Shown here: positions 34,550 to 44,329 of the stretch, one piece after another
Layout: every line of letters begins with the position of its first letter
How positions within the stretch are numbered: the first letter of the stretch is position 1
NCBI GenBank assembly: GCA_000711775.1
Contig: ARYC01000109.1
Coordinates: forward strand, 62,001 to 126,000
Source: Oxytricha trifallax
Taxonomy: Eukaryota > Ciliophora > Spirotrichea > Sporadotrichida > Oxytrichidae
Direction: 5' to 3'
DNA length: 64,000 nucleotides
Translations under genes and position numbers: made by a program
Notes under the pieces: model-generated
What the model was told of the DNA's origin: nothing
The model's input: only the letters and a program-made list of their open reading frames with translations
Databases searched by the model: none

Positions 34550-37507
34550 ACCCATCAGTATGAGCTGCTGCTCCTTGATTCATGAATCTTTTGACGTTTA
34601 ACTTCCTCAGTTGGTGCTTTATTGGTTGCCGTAATTCGCTTTCCAGTTATTCTCCCATATTTTGACACAAAAGAGTAAGCTGACTTATTCTCAACAGCTT
34701 TTAAGTTTAACTATGGTGCTAAAATTCAATCTGAAATTACTTCGATTTACATTCGAGAGTACTTGATCTTAAAACCAAACGAAAGGCAAGACTTTATTTG
34801 GAAAATCTTTAATCGAATTAGTTAGAGTCTCTTGGAATTTTTGCAAAATCTTTAAACTGCTTGTTCTGAAAATCTTTACGAGGATATGTTCAGAATAATT
34901 ATTGAATTAAATTAGATAGCTCAGGCAAGTTTGCAGATAAAGACAAGGCTCTATGTTTCCTCACTACTCTACTACAGATACGAAATCATTTAGGTTGATG
35001 ACTCTTTGTTGAGCTTTAGCATTGTTAGCTTAATGACTAAATTCAGAATAAGCGCTTGGTCTAGAGAATTATACATTCATCAATGAGCCTGATTTTTTGT
35101 TAAAGCTGCAAGATGATCTTTATAAGCTAGATAAAACGAATATTGGAATAATTTCTCTTATGATTGGGACGTTCTAATAGTTCAAAATAGACTCTCAAGC
35201 AGTCAGACTTTTACCTAACACACTCTTAAGTCTAAATAAAGCTTTCATTTAAGTTCTAAAAGAGGATTAGGCCTTTAGATTGATAAGAGATGTGCCTATC
35301 AATTTGGTTGGAGACTTTATTCAGATTTGTGCTTTGTCAAGGCCATCCTCCTATTTAAAACTTGAAAATTTCATTTTAACAATGACAGAAATTTTTGTTT
35401 AGAAATGGGACTTCATCGATCAGGATGATTTCATACATTATCTATAATAGATTTCATTCGAGCTAAAATAGAGAAATCCACTATGGGTCTCAAAATTGGA
35501 TGTTATTTCAGACTTAGAGAAAAATCTTCCTTTCATATAATTTGAGAAAGGTGCAAGAAACAGGAGGGACGTGATCTAAGATTGCTTGAAAGCTGACTTC
35601 ACAAAGCTAAATTAGCTTTTAAACATTCCTAATAAGACTTGTGACTTTAACGAAAATGAGTAAAAGAAACTGCTAAGCCAATTTAAAAGTTGAATGTTTT
35701 ATCTTTATCCGTAAACTTATTTGCAAAAACTTTTAGTTTAAAAGATTTTGCTGATTCACGGCAAATGCTTAGACTTTAACAGATATTGGGATTTAAATTT
35801 CTCATGCTATAGAAACTTTGCATCAATTACTTGATTTGGGAGGATACCTAGTATTCATTTATAAACTTTGGCGTTGGTAACGGGAAGACACTTCTCTGCT
35901 CAACTTTAGCTGCTCTTAAATCGAAACTTCATTAAAAAATAGTTTTTGTAGTAGGCAAAATGAGCATTTAGTTTTGAGAGACGAGAAGAAGTTTGAAAGC
36001 ATAATCACTAGTTTATGTTTGAACGTCAACGTGAACTAATATGAAAATATAATTGGGGTCTACTAAGTATATCGAGAGTGTTATGGAGCTTCCAGAGTTT
36101 CTAAATATTTGGAAGCAAGCAATCGTTATCATTGACGAGTATGATTGGATTTTATTTTAAGGGAATGTAAAGTAAATAGAAAGCTAGCTTTAATTTTATT
36201 GCTCTTCTTACAGCGTTACCGGTTTTACTAGAACAGAACATACAACAAAAGAATTAAATTGTCTGAAAATAACATTCGGAATAGAGGAAATAATGTTTCC
36301 AAAGTTAAGCTCTATTGTTGGTGATAAAAGAGTGAAGCTTGACCAGGAACTCATCACATCAAGATAATTAGACTATTGTAAGAGAGTTTTCGAAATCTCC
36401 GCCCATTATTGCAAGCTTACACCAGTAATTATAGTAGCGCAGCAATCATACTCTATGATTGAGGGTCACTTTAAGAAGTTTGCTTAAGCTCCATTCTTTC
36501 CAATTAAAAATGTTAAAGGCACAAAAGTAGAGGCCTAATTCGATCATCAATTTTTTAGCAAGAACAATTATGGCTAGTTCGGAGTATTTCTCCTGAATAA
36601 ATAACAAGGGAGAGGTACAGATCTTAAGACGACTCATGGGATAAAATTTAATGGAGGCTTATTTTTTATAGTTGCCGACATATTCTCCCTGAGATTGACT
36701 GAATAAATCTTGGGAAGAATAGGTCGTCTTCATAGAAAAGGAACTTACAAATAGGTAATATTCAAGCAAGGTTCAAAAGAAACCTCGGAGGAGGTTATAT
36801 TGTTGCACTTATAATTTATTGAAAATCAAAATCATATAAAAACTGCTGCTCTTTAGACTGCTCTAGGATGTCATTAATGGTGCAAGAAAGATGAAGAGTT
36901 TAATTAGGAACTTCATTAAAATAAAGGCGTGGGTAGATTAGATGAGATCTTAGAGCTGAATAAAATTAATTCTTCCAAGAGCGACAGATCCATAATATAG
37001 AGCAAATAAAACTAATCTGAAGCGCTTCATAAGTAGAATTAATCAATGACAGGGTTGGAAAATTAGAAAGAAAATCCTTCAGAAGGAAATATGTCAGAAG
37101 AATGCAATGTCGATAGCAAAGAGCAGTACAAGTATGTATAAGAATAGATTTAGATTCAAAAGCAGAAAGGTCAAGTGGAAAGTAATAATTTTAGCTCCTT
37201 GGGTTCTTTGGATAGCTCTATCGAGATGCTTGATTCATCCGTGGAACCAAACAGAAGAAAGATCAAGACTGAGCACAAAATTTAGATAGAATTAGACTCG
37301 AAATCTATGGGATCTTTACTCAAATACACCGACTGGGTAAGCATAGAAGAAGTAAACCTTAAAGAAAGCAAAACTTGCGAAATCTAAATTAAACCTGTGA
37401 ATTATGAGCTTCTAGCTAGCCTTCGTTGCTATCTATATTCTTTAGATTATTCAAATGGTCGCAAGCTACTTTTGACTTTGACGGCAAATTTTCTCCTGCA
37501 TCATTGA
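34550..37507 (+). pseudogene. SecA-like DEAD ATPase/helicase
   Basis: Large protein with SecA-type motor motifs. The N-terminal third is helical and unrecognised (FNYGAKIQSEITSIYIREYL; LIRDVPINLVGDFIQICAL; FIHYLQQISFELKQRNPLWV). Walker A is FGVGNGKTLLCSTLAALKSK near 35865. A motif resembling SecA's SNEYLAKRD follows (NEHLVLRDEKKFESI). Walker B is QAIVIIDEYDWILF near 36120, with SVTGFTRTEH after it. The second motor domain has TPVIIVAQQSYSMIEGHFKK, QGRGTDLKTTHGIKFNGGLF near 36605 and LTEQILGRIGRLHRKGTYKQ near 36700, the G-R-G-T-D and Q-x-x-G-R-x-G-R pattern of SecA. A low-complexity Gln/Ser tail ends at TGA 37505-37507. Frames shift near 35085, 35695 and 35960. Reading requires TAA/TAG as Gln, so it is not bacterial contamination. 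Confidence 0.7.
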
Positions 37508-37931
37508 GGGAACAAATTTTAATATTTTTAACTGATTTAGCCTGACTTTATGTAGTCATATTTAATTAGAACTTGTTAACAAATTTGGATATATTTTTGC
37601 TTCCAATGAGAGGCTTAAACTCATCCATTGCCAGTATCTAATCAATATCGTAGTTATGATGAGGCAAGATGAGCTTAGCTTTATCAACTTGGTCAGGAAA
37701 TTATGCTCCCTCATATTTTGACCTCCTGCCCCTCTAAATCGCTATTGTCAGTGTATCTTGTTGAATTTCTCCAGCAGCATTCGTACTTTTTTATTGTTAT
37801 AGAGGATGTGATCTGAGGGACCCTCTTTCTGATGAGCAGTCACTCTATAATAAAGGATTTGCTTAATCAATGAATGAGTTGCTGTCCTGAAATTTATCAG
37901 GCTGATCATCTGGGTTTTATGTTTTTTGCAT
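37500..37931 (-). CDS. Unknown Gln/Ser-rich ORF, convergent with SecA-like gene
   Basis: ATG 37931 opens an uninterrupted ciliate-code frame: MQKTQNPDDQPDKFQDSNSF, CSSERGSLRSHPLQQQKS, QVDKAKLILPHHNYDIDQIL and MDEFKPLIGSKNISKFVNK. No break occurs over about 140 codons. No TGA is met before it overlaps the 3' end of the SecA-like gene, and it stays open through that overlap to about 37315, so its true end is uncertain. Function unknown. Confidence 0.5.
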
Positions 37932-38015
37932 AATAAAGGCGGGAAATTAAGAATTTAACTTAATAAAATATAAATAATTAATATTAAATATGTAGTTCTT
38001 AATTCATACTTAATT

Positions 38016-38483
38016 AAAATTTCGGGGGAAGGAAGTTTCCTGTCAAATATTTTTTTATATAAAATTTTTAATAATTAAATAAAAAATATTTTAATTAACA
38101 ATTTTCTTACTCATTAAATAACTAGAGGATAAGTTTAACATATTTAAGAGTAAAAAAAAAGATAAAATGCAATTATTTTTCATAATTTTAGATATAGTGC
38201 GATATCATTATTTTAATGCTTACTTGATAATTTTGAAAAATTAACATAAGATGATAAATATAAAGAGAAAAATATTGTCTGATATGAAGTAAATCTTATA
38301 AAACTTCATGAGTGGTAGAAAAAATTGCTTGAATCATTAAGTGTGTAAATATCATAAAAGGTGTTTAAAGTAGTCAAAAATAATTGAATAATGAAAAAAA
38401 AATAAAAACATTTTTGACAGGAAACTTGCCTAAAAATTAATTTTGATCATAAACATTGACAGAAAACTTCCCCCCCAAAATTT
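38016..38483. mobile_element. Inverted-repeat element with G/C-tract ends
   Basis: Left end AAAATTTCGGGGGAAGG followed by AAGTTTCCTGTCAA; right end TTGACAGAAAACTTCCCCCC then CAAAATTT. An extra inverted copy (TTTGACAGGAAACTTGCC) lies 40 bp inside the right end. The ~400-bp interior is AT-rich and non-coding. Probably a MITE or other non-autonomous element; the A4T3 at each outer edge may be part of the repeat or a target duplication. Confidence 0.7.
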
Positions 38484-38489
38484 CCTTGT

Positions 38490-39105
38490 CTTATTTACTA
38501 AATACCCCTTCTGTGAAGCCTATTTTCACTTGATCTCATTTCACATTGATTTTAATCTTGTAGAAGATTCGCGTTTATAAGATATCTGCAACACATGCTG
38601 ATACTTAACAGGATAAGTGCACTCGCCTTATCAGTTGAGGCTACCTACTCAATTCAAAGTCAAATAAATTAGTTGATTTTTCAAAAATTTACTTAATTAG
38701 TTAATTGGACCTTACAGTTCTTCAAACATCCTGGCGTTCCTCGATTTATCATATCAAATAGATGGCTTTAATAAAACCACAATCGCTAGGTTGCTTAATT
38801 GTATTAGTGCAAGGATCATGAAAAAGGTTGCATCTCGCCATATATTCAGAGATTTATGAGTAATTCAGAAAGTTTAAACTATATTAATAATAAAATTGGC
38901 ATTATATTATTATTGAATATCCATACCATAACAAATTATTATAAAACTTCTTTTTAATAAGATTGTATGGATCTAACTATCCAAGAAAGGTTCGAAATTC
39001 AATGAGTAATGTATAATTTCCTCCAAAATCAAACCAGATCACCCTAAGAAATTTTACTTTAACATTAAGCTTAACAATCCTTAATTAATCATTGTCTTAA
39101 ATATT
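38490..39105. other. No gene firmly supported
   Basis: A weak minus-strand reading (SEYMARCNLFHDPCTNTIKQ, near 38860-38790) is protein-like but isolated. Nothing else supported. Confidence 0.3.
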
Positions 39106-39109
39106 GAAT

Positions 39110-39760
39110 TGATTAATTAATAATTTCCCTCTTAAATAAGTAATTTTTCTTTGCTAACAAATTCTTTGACAGATTCCTAAGAAACTGGACCTTCAAAAAT
39201 TCTAAGTTAATATCCAAAAATAACTGTTAAAGCAACCAAAGTAGTTTAAAGAATTGTATAAGGCATTTGTTTCATAATTTATAGAATCGGCCTCACAACC
39301 ATTCATTTATAAACTCTTTAAGATCGAGGATTCATAAATTGTGTCAAAATAAGAATATATCTAGAAAGCGGATAAATTCTGATAAAACAAAAGAAAAATG
39401 AAAAATTATTTACATCACATTCGATTGTTATTTAAAATGACCCACTATATATGCATTCTTTTTACTCTATATCATACAAGAAAGGATAAGGAGCTACTAT
39501 ATTTATAATGATCATAAGGATCATTCCTTTTCACCAACCAGTTTTAGTTATAGTGAATAAACTGATATTTATTCTGCTACTTTAATCTTATTAAACATTT
39601 CATTAGATATTCTAATGTCTAATCCTGTACTCTACTCAAACAGCTCAGCTTAATGATGCTCCTCTTAAGCATCCTTGTCAAGATGAAAGATATTGTTCCT
39701 TCTCTGTTGTTCATCTAATAACTCGTGTTACTGTTGTTAAATCCAAAGCTCTAAGCAAAA
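39110..39760 (-). pseudogene. Possible ciliate K+ channel fragment
   Basis: Two minus-strand pieces. The upstream one (about 39740-39510) is polar: QQQHELLDEQQRRNNIFHLD and FEQSTGLDIRISNEMFNKIK. The downstream one (about 39310-39120) is a membrane segment, MVVRPILQIMKQMPYTILQT then TLVALTVIFGYQLRIFEGPV, ending in SVKEFVSKEKLL. A hydrophobic helix running into LRIFE-x-P resembles the S5/pre-pore part of ciliate calcium-activated-type potassium channels. No selectivity filter (GYG) was found, so this is tentative. Confidence 0.3.
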
Positions 39761-39808
39761 ATTATAGTTTTAAAAAGTCTTGACCCTACTTCTAGGAAAT
39801 GCCTTAAT

Positions 39809-39880
39809 CAAAACCCCAAAACCCTTAGTAAGGTTTATAAGTGCTTTGATTTGTAGGGTATAGTTGGGGTTAGTACAGAA
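39809..39880 (+). repeat. TBE copy 2 left inverted terminal repeat
   Basis: C4A4-type telomere repeat, then a unique segment through GCTTTGATTTGTAGGGTATA and GTTGGGGTTAG. Its inner half pairs with 43800-43839; the outermost part has no partner. Confidence 0.85.
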
Positions 39881-39929
39881 AATGAAGGTTTTATGTGATT
39901 TTAATGAATATTTTATGAATTTTAGTTTA

Positions 39930-41367
39930 TTTAAATCAAAAAAAATTATCTACTTGTCTTTGTTATATCTTTTGAACCTTGCTCTCTTTAGTGGGTCAAG
40001 TATGTCATCTAATGTTTACCGAGGATAGTTAGGAGCTCTCACGATTATAATCTCTGCTATGTTTCTAATTTCTTAGCATACATCTTCTTGCTTTATATAC
40101 CTCAAAGCCAAACTAATTGATTGTTTTTCATGCTTTGGACCAAAGTAAGACATACATCACTTTCTCATATTATTGCTGTTACTGCCCAAACATCCCATTA
40201 AACAGAACCACTAGTCCACTTCTCTCTTATTGGAAAGTACCCTGGAGTCCAAGTACCTGTGCTAAAGTAACAATCTCCTATCTTAAAGCTCTATTGAAAT
40301 AGATAACCACTACTTCTAAAGTGCAAATATTTAGCATAACGTTTTCAGGCTTCAAATCTCTATGAACATATCCAAGTTCATGCAACTTCTTAACACCCTG
40401 TATCATATCTGAGAGTATATCGTTTGAATCACCAGGGTACCTATTGTGATAAAGGTAGTCTCTTGGAGTCATCTCAAATTTCTTTAGCTTTAATACGATG
40501 AAACCATAGCTTAAAATAACACCATCGAGCTTAAGCAAATTTTTGCAGCTTCTTTTCTTTAGGCCTCTCTAATTACCATGTATTCATTAGCAAACTCATT
40601 TTAATACTGTTGGCTTCTAAGTAGATAGCTGAATGGATACACCTTGTATGCATACTCATCAATTACTAAACGCTTTGCTTTTGTAGGCACGTTTATATTC
40701 AAGTAATTTTCAAGTGAGATCAATTACATTTAATGTTGGTATATTCATAGGTTTCGCTTAGAAGCATGCTAAAATTGTATTACCTACTGCCTGTTCATCG
40801 ATTCATATCGCTTCTGTCTCTTGAGTCTCTCTTGCTGCTCTCTTTATGACTCAAGAGTATTAAATTTTCTTTTTGCTGAAACTAGTTTTTAAGTTACATT
40901 GTCCTGCATTAAAAATTCTCTCAAATGATGCTTCTGCATATGCTTCTTTACTTTTGTAGAATGTGAGTAAGACTTCATGTATGTTGTGCATTAGTACCTT
41001 CCATCAACTTTATCATGCTTGAAATAGATCTTGACTTTGCCAGAGTGTACCTCTTTAAGGTGTCTCTTCAAGCTTTGTTCGGTTGAGAAAGATTCTAGCA
41101 GTCTTCACATTGATATGTTTTTATCTTTTCAATTTGTTGCTGTTCTTTAAGCTCCTCAACATATTCAATTTATATTTAAAGTCCTATCTCTGCTCTACCC
41201 TTCTTATTTTAGACTTCAATTTTGAAGACATCAGCTTCAAACTCAAGAGCTCTTAGCTCTACCTCCCTCTCAACATAAATAATTTCAGGCTTTTTAGTTT
41301 AGCCAAAGTTTAGCTATGATTATCCTTCTTTAAGAGAGACTGCTTTACGATTTAAGTTAGCCGCCAT
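39930..41367 (-). pseudogene. TBE 57-kDa zinc-finger/kinase-like protein, copy 2
   Basis: ATG 41367 gives MAANLNRKAVSLKEGQSQLN, a helical charged region, finger 1 beginning YQCEDCQN and, after a frameshift, SLKRHLKEVHSGK. Finger 2 reads YQCTTYMKSYSHSTKVKKHM, with Tyr in place of the second Cys. A linker with QQERLKRQKRYESMNRQQV follows. The kinase part has GYVHRDLKPENVML, then IYFNRALR, so the metal-binding Asp of DFG is Tyr (copy 1 has DFN), then TGTWTPGYFPIREKWTSG and QWDVWAVTAII. The last segment reads LDDILDPLKRARFKRYN near 39990-39940. Multiple frameshifts. Confidence 0.8.
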
Positions 41368-41379
41368 GTTTAAATTCAA

Positions 41380-41930
41380 ATTTTAAATTTCTGTTATAAA
41401 ACTTTAATAACCTCTCTAGTCATAGTTACTGTGTATAGGAGCTGGTACTGCAACAATAATGTTTGATATTGAGGTGTTAGACATCATATTTATACTTAGT
41501 TTATAGCTATAAATTTTCTAATTTTATGCTTAATATTTTTAATTTTGGTACCAACTGAGAATAAATTCAGGTTGGTACTGGTACCAATTAGGTTTTGAAC
41601 CATTTTGGAACTTTTCCATTAAAACCTCATTAGTTTAAAACTAGGTACTAATTAAGTTTTGGTACTATTAAATTGGTACCAATTAAAATTAAACGAATTT
41701 AGTACCAGTACTAATTAAATTTAAACAAATTTAGTACTAATTTAATGGAACTAAATTGATAAAAATGGAGCTCCATCACTGCAGTTTGTTACAGCTTCTG
41801 CAAACTTTCTCCACGTATCTTTGCAGGGTTGACCTCCTATAAGATGCCCATATTTAATAGTAAGATTTTAAACAATAGGATCCAGAAGTCTATAAGTTAT
41901 AATTTGAAATTCATTAATAGGAAGAGGAAC
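41380..41930. other. TBE copy 2 internal spacer with GGTACC-type repeats
   Basis: Non-coding. 41530-41770 holds repeated, partly palindromic units around TTGGTACCAATT and AGTACTAATTTAA in both orientations. Next is AAAATGGAGCTCCAT and a CAAACTTTCTCC block also present in the copy 1 spacer. These may hold the divergent promoters of the 57-kDa and 22-kDa genes; that is inference. Confidence 0.55.
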
Positions 41931-41934
41931 AAAG

Positions 41935-42697
41935 ATGGAATCACTCAATGATCAAATGAAAAGAGTCGAGGCTCAAGAAATGATATCAAGATTCAGAAGT
42001 AAGGAAGATCTCTATCGATACCTAACTTTACATGGTAAGATAACTTGATGACTATTAACATATTATACAGTTGGTTTATTCCTTCCAACGATGGAAGGTA
42101 CCAAAATTTCATTCTTGAAAGCAATACTTTGTGAGGAGAAGAAAGCTTTTAAAAATAAAGAGATTAAACTAATCGAAATTCCAACTACCCTGAGATTTCA
42201 GTCACTAATCTTTATGAGGATACCATGTAAGATGAGGAAGTTGTAGTTTACTTTGCTGCCAAGAAACAACTCTCTAATAAACTACCAGAGAGGAACTTCT
42301 TCTATGGTGTTCTTGGTACAATAAAAGAGGATTATCTCAGAGAAATTATTGAAGAAGCACAAAAGAAATGATATTCTATTTCTCCTGAAGACTAGAAAAA
42401 AAAGCAAGGCATTCTAATAAGCTCAGCTTGGCTAGAGGAACTTAAGAAGCATCTTTTTCTTTCAAGTAAGCTTTGACACATAACTTTGTAGGGAAACCTG
42501 GAACTGGTATATTCCTAATGAAAGATCTTGCTAAGGTTCATAGAGAGAGAAAGTCATAGAAAATTCATGAAGTGAGTAAAAAACTTTATAAAGATGCAGG
42601 AGCTGGCACTAAGAGAAGAAATATGGGCCCAAGCAAGCCATAAGAAAAGGAGAAGAAAGAGAAGCCAAACCCCTTTATGGGTTAGTTTAATATGTGA
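41935..42697 (+). pseudogene. TBE 22-kDa protein gene with intron, copy 2
   Basis: ATG 41935 gives MESLNDQMKRVEAQEMISRF and RSKEDLYRYLTLH. A 36-nt intron follows (GTAAGATAAC...ATATTATACAG, about 42034-42069) that contains an in-frame TGA, so splicing is required. The frame resumes VGLFLPTMEGTKISFLKA. One base is missing at IEIP before NYPEISVTNLYEDTMQD; then LSNKLPERNFFYGVLGTIK. A TGA follows EEAQKK. The remainder (SPEDQKKKQGILISSAWLEE, KPGTGIFLMKDLAKVHRE, AGAGTKRRNMGPSKPQ) ends FNM at TGA 42695-42697. Function unknown. Confidence 0.85.
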
Positions 42698-42703
42698 ACT
42701 TAT

Positions 42704-43774
42704 TCATTCATTTAAATCTAAAACTTATTTATAAACATTCATTCTTCCCTCTCTCGCACAGACTGTTGTCTTATCTACGCTCACTCTCTTACAGCTGCTT
42801 TGAATTAAGTCTACTGTATCGATGGGCAAGTCATGCATAAGATGATACAGCAGCAGCTTCTTGTAGTGAGTCTTGATTTAACTCCAGTAGAATTCAATTC
42901 CATTAAATTATGGGCTATAAGGAACGTTGTATACAGGAGTTATTTTTAGCTCTTAATAAGCTTTCTTAGACTCCTTAGTCTTATGAACTGAGAGGTTTTC
43001 AACAAACAGGATGATCTCTTGGTTACAATACTTCTCTCTGAGCTTATGTAGGAACTCTATGTACTACTCTCGCTTAATAGAGCGAGGGTGAATAACATAA
43101 CTCTCTAAGCCTGAATCTTCACTTATACCAGCTAAAATTGCATGGGTGACTACCTTCACTTTTTAATCATAGACTTCTATATTATCATACTTCTTATACC
43201 AAGACTTATTAATAAAGGTGTTGAAGGTGAATACAGCTTCATCAGCGTGTATGAACTTGATGTTATTAGTAATAGCTCTCTGCATTTAATCATATATATA
43301 GTTTATATTATTACTATAAAATGGCACTATAAAATCAATCACTCTCTTCACTCTGTTGACAGTCTTGAAAGTAATACCATTTCTTCTATAAATATTGGCT
43401 ATAGTCTAAGGAGAGATACGCATGTCTGGAAACTTGCGATGAAACATGACAGCTCGTTAGTCAAGAGGAAAGTGAGCCCAATACTTTAATGTCTTAGAGT
43501 CACAGAGATAGTCGATATGGACCTGTGAGAACTTTTATTTTTTTACTGGATGTTTTCAAGTACCAGAATTAAAATGCTTAACAGCTAACATGCAGTGATA
43601 CCTTACAGTTGAGGCACTCTTGCGTAAGCGTAAGAGTCTTGCTATGGCTGAATAATTCATCACTGTTTTGACTTAGTCTATATTAATACTTGTGCCATAC
43701 CTAAGTTTAAACAGTAAATCTAAATATTACTCATCATAAATAGAATCTAAATTTCGATAATTTCTTTTTTTCAT
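42704..43774 (-). pseudogene. TBE 42-kDa transposase, nearly full length
   Basis: ATG 43774 gives MKKRNYRNLDSIYDEQYLDL, LLFKLRYGTSINIDQ, IARLLRLRKSASTVRYHC, then an in-frame TGA after HFNSGT. The rest is in one frame: VMFHRKFPDMRISPQTIANI, FKTVNRVKRVIDF, first catalytic Asp in FIHADEAVFTFNTF, LFVENLSVHKTKESKK where the second catalytic Asp (LFIDNLSVHK in copy 1) is Glu, and the Glu motif in VPYSPQFNGIEFYWSQIK. It ends VYKQVLDLNE with TGA 42704-42706, converging on the 22-kDa gene. One nonsense codon and one catalytic substitution make it probably inactive. Confidence 0.92.
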
Positions 43775-43799
43775 TTTGCAATTTGACCTAATTTCTCTA

Positions 43800-43839
43800 C
43801 TTACCCTAATAAGACCCCAAATTAACACTACAAATCAAA
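43800..43839 (-). repeat. TBE copy 2 right repeat, truncated
   Basis: Read inward, TTTGATTTGTAGTGTTAATT then TGGGGTCTTATTAGGG aligns with the inner part of the left repeat. The outer 36-40 bp, including the telomere units, are absent and replaced by transposase-like sequence. Confidence 0.75.
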
Positions 43840-43842
43840 ATT

Positions 43843-44321
43843 TCTAAATTGGGATCGAATCGCTTCTCTTAACTAGCTTGATAGTCTTAAATTTGATCCC
43901 CTGGCTTTTATATAGTCTTTGCAAAGTAGAAGGACAAATCCTAGATTCTGGATACTATCTGTGAAACATTACTAGTCGCTCTCTCAAAGAAAGCCCAACC
44001 CAATGCTGAAGTGTGTCTGTTCTGATTAGATACTCGAACTGATCAAGACTAAGAGTGCGAAATCTGGATTGGGCTAGTCATCTTTAGTTAGTCATGAATG
44101 ATCTGCTGGATGACTATAGTCTTTGGATAGTCTTTGGATAGTCCTTGGAGTTAGTCCTGAAAACTTGACTAGCAAATTTTTTGTCTCAGAATTTTTGATG
44201 CCGCCCTCGATCTCTTCAATTCAATCATTAGCTTTTCACTGTTGTCTTTTGCTGATTAAAAGTCAATCTTCATGAATTTGGTTGAATAACTTTTGAATGA
44301 TTAAATAATATTTGATGACAT
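43843..44321 (-). pseudogene. Third, diverged Tc1/TBE-type transposase, 5' part only
   Basis: A GC-richer patch. ATG 44321 opens a helical start (ENLMIELKRS-like: DNSEKLMIELKRSRAASKIL), then LQGLSKDYPKTIVIQQIIHD. After a frame change: LIRTDTLQHWVGLSLRERLV, MFHRQYPESRICPSTLQRLY and KSQGIKFKTIKLVKRSDS. This lines up with the TBE transposase segment YWAHFPLDQRAVMFHRKFPD...KTVNRVKRVIDF but is clearly different in sequence. It stops where the truncated TBE copy 2 begins; the catalytic half is missing. A short direct repeat (TAGTCTTTGGA, twice) lies at about 44119-44142. Confidence 0.65.
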
Positions 44322-44329
44322 ACCTGTCG

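Larger units (their letters stand above)
39809..43839 (-). mobile_element. TBE transposon, copy 2 (right end truncated)
   Basis: Left end CAAAACCCCAAAACCC follows AAT at 39806-39808. The right end stops at ...ACTACAAATCAAA (43839), which matches the left repeat starting only about 36-40 bp in, so the telomere-bearing tip is missing. Gene order, reversed relative to copy 1, is 57-kDa (-), 22-kDa (+), transposase (-). End sequence after the telomere units (TTAGTAAGGTTTATAAG) differs from copy 1, indicating a different TBE subfamily. All three genes are disrupted. Confidence 0.92.

Noticed and set aside
34550..37507. SecA-like gene as bacterial contamination
   Set aside because: The frame needs TAA/TAG as Gln throughout and sits in the same AT-rich, IES-like setting as ciliate genes.
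43843..44321. GC-rich satellite or tandem repeat
   Set aside because: Only one short direct repeat was seen; the patch reads as a diverged transposase 5' half on the minus strand.
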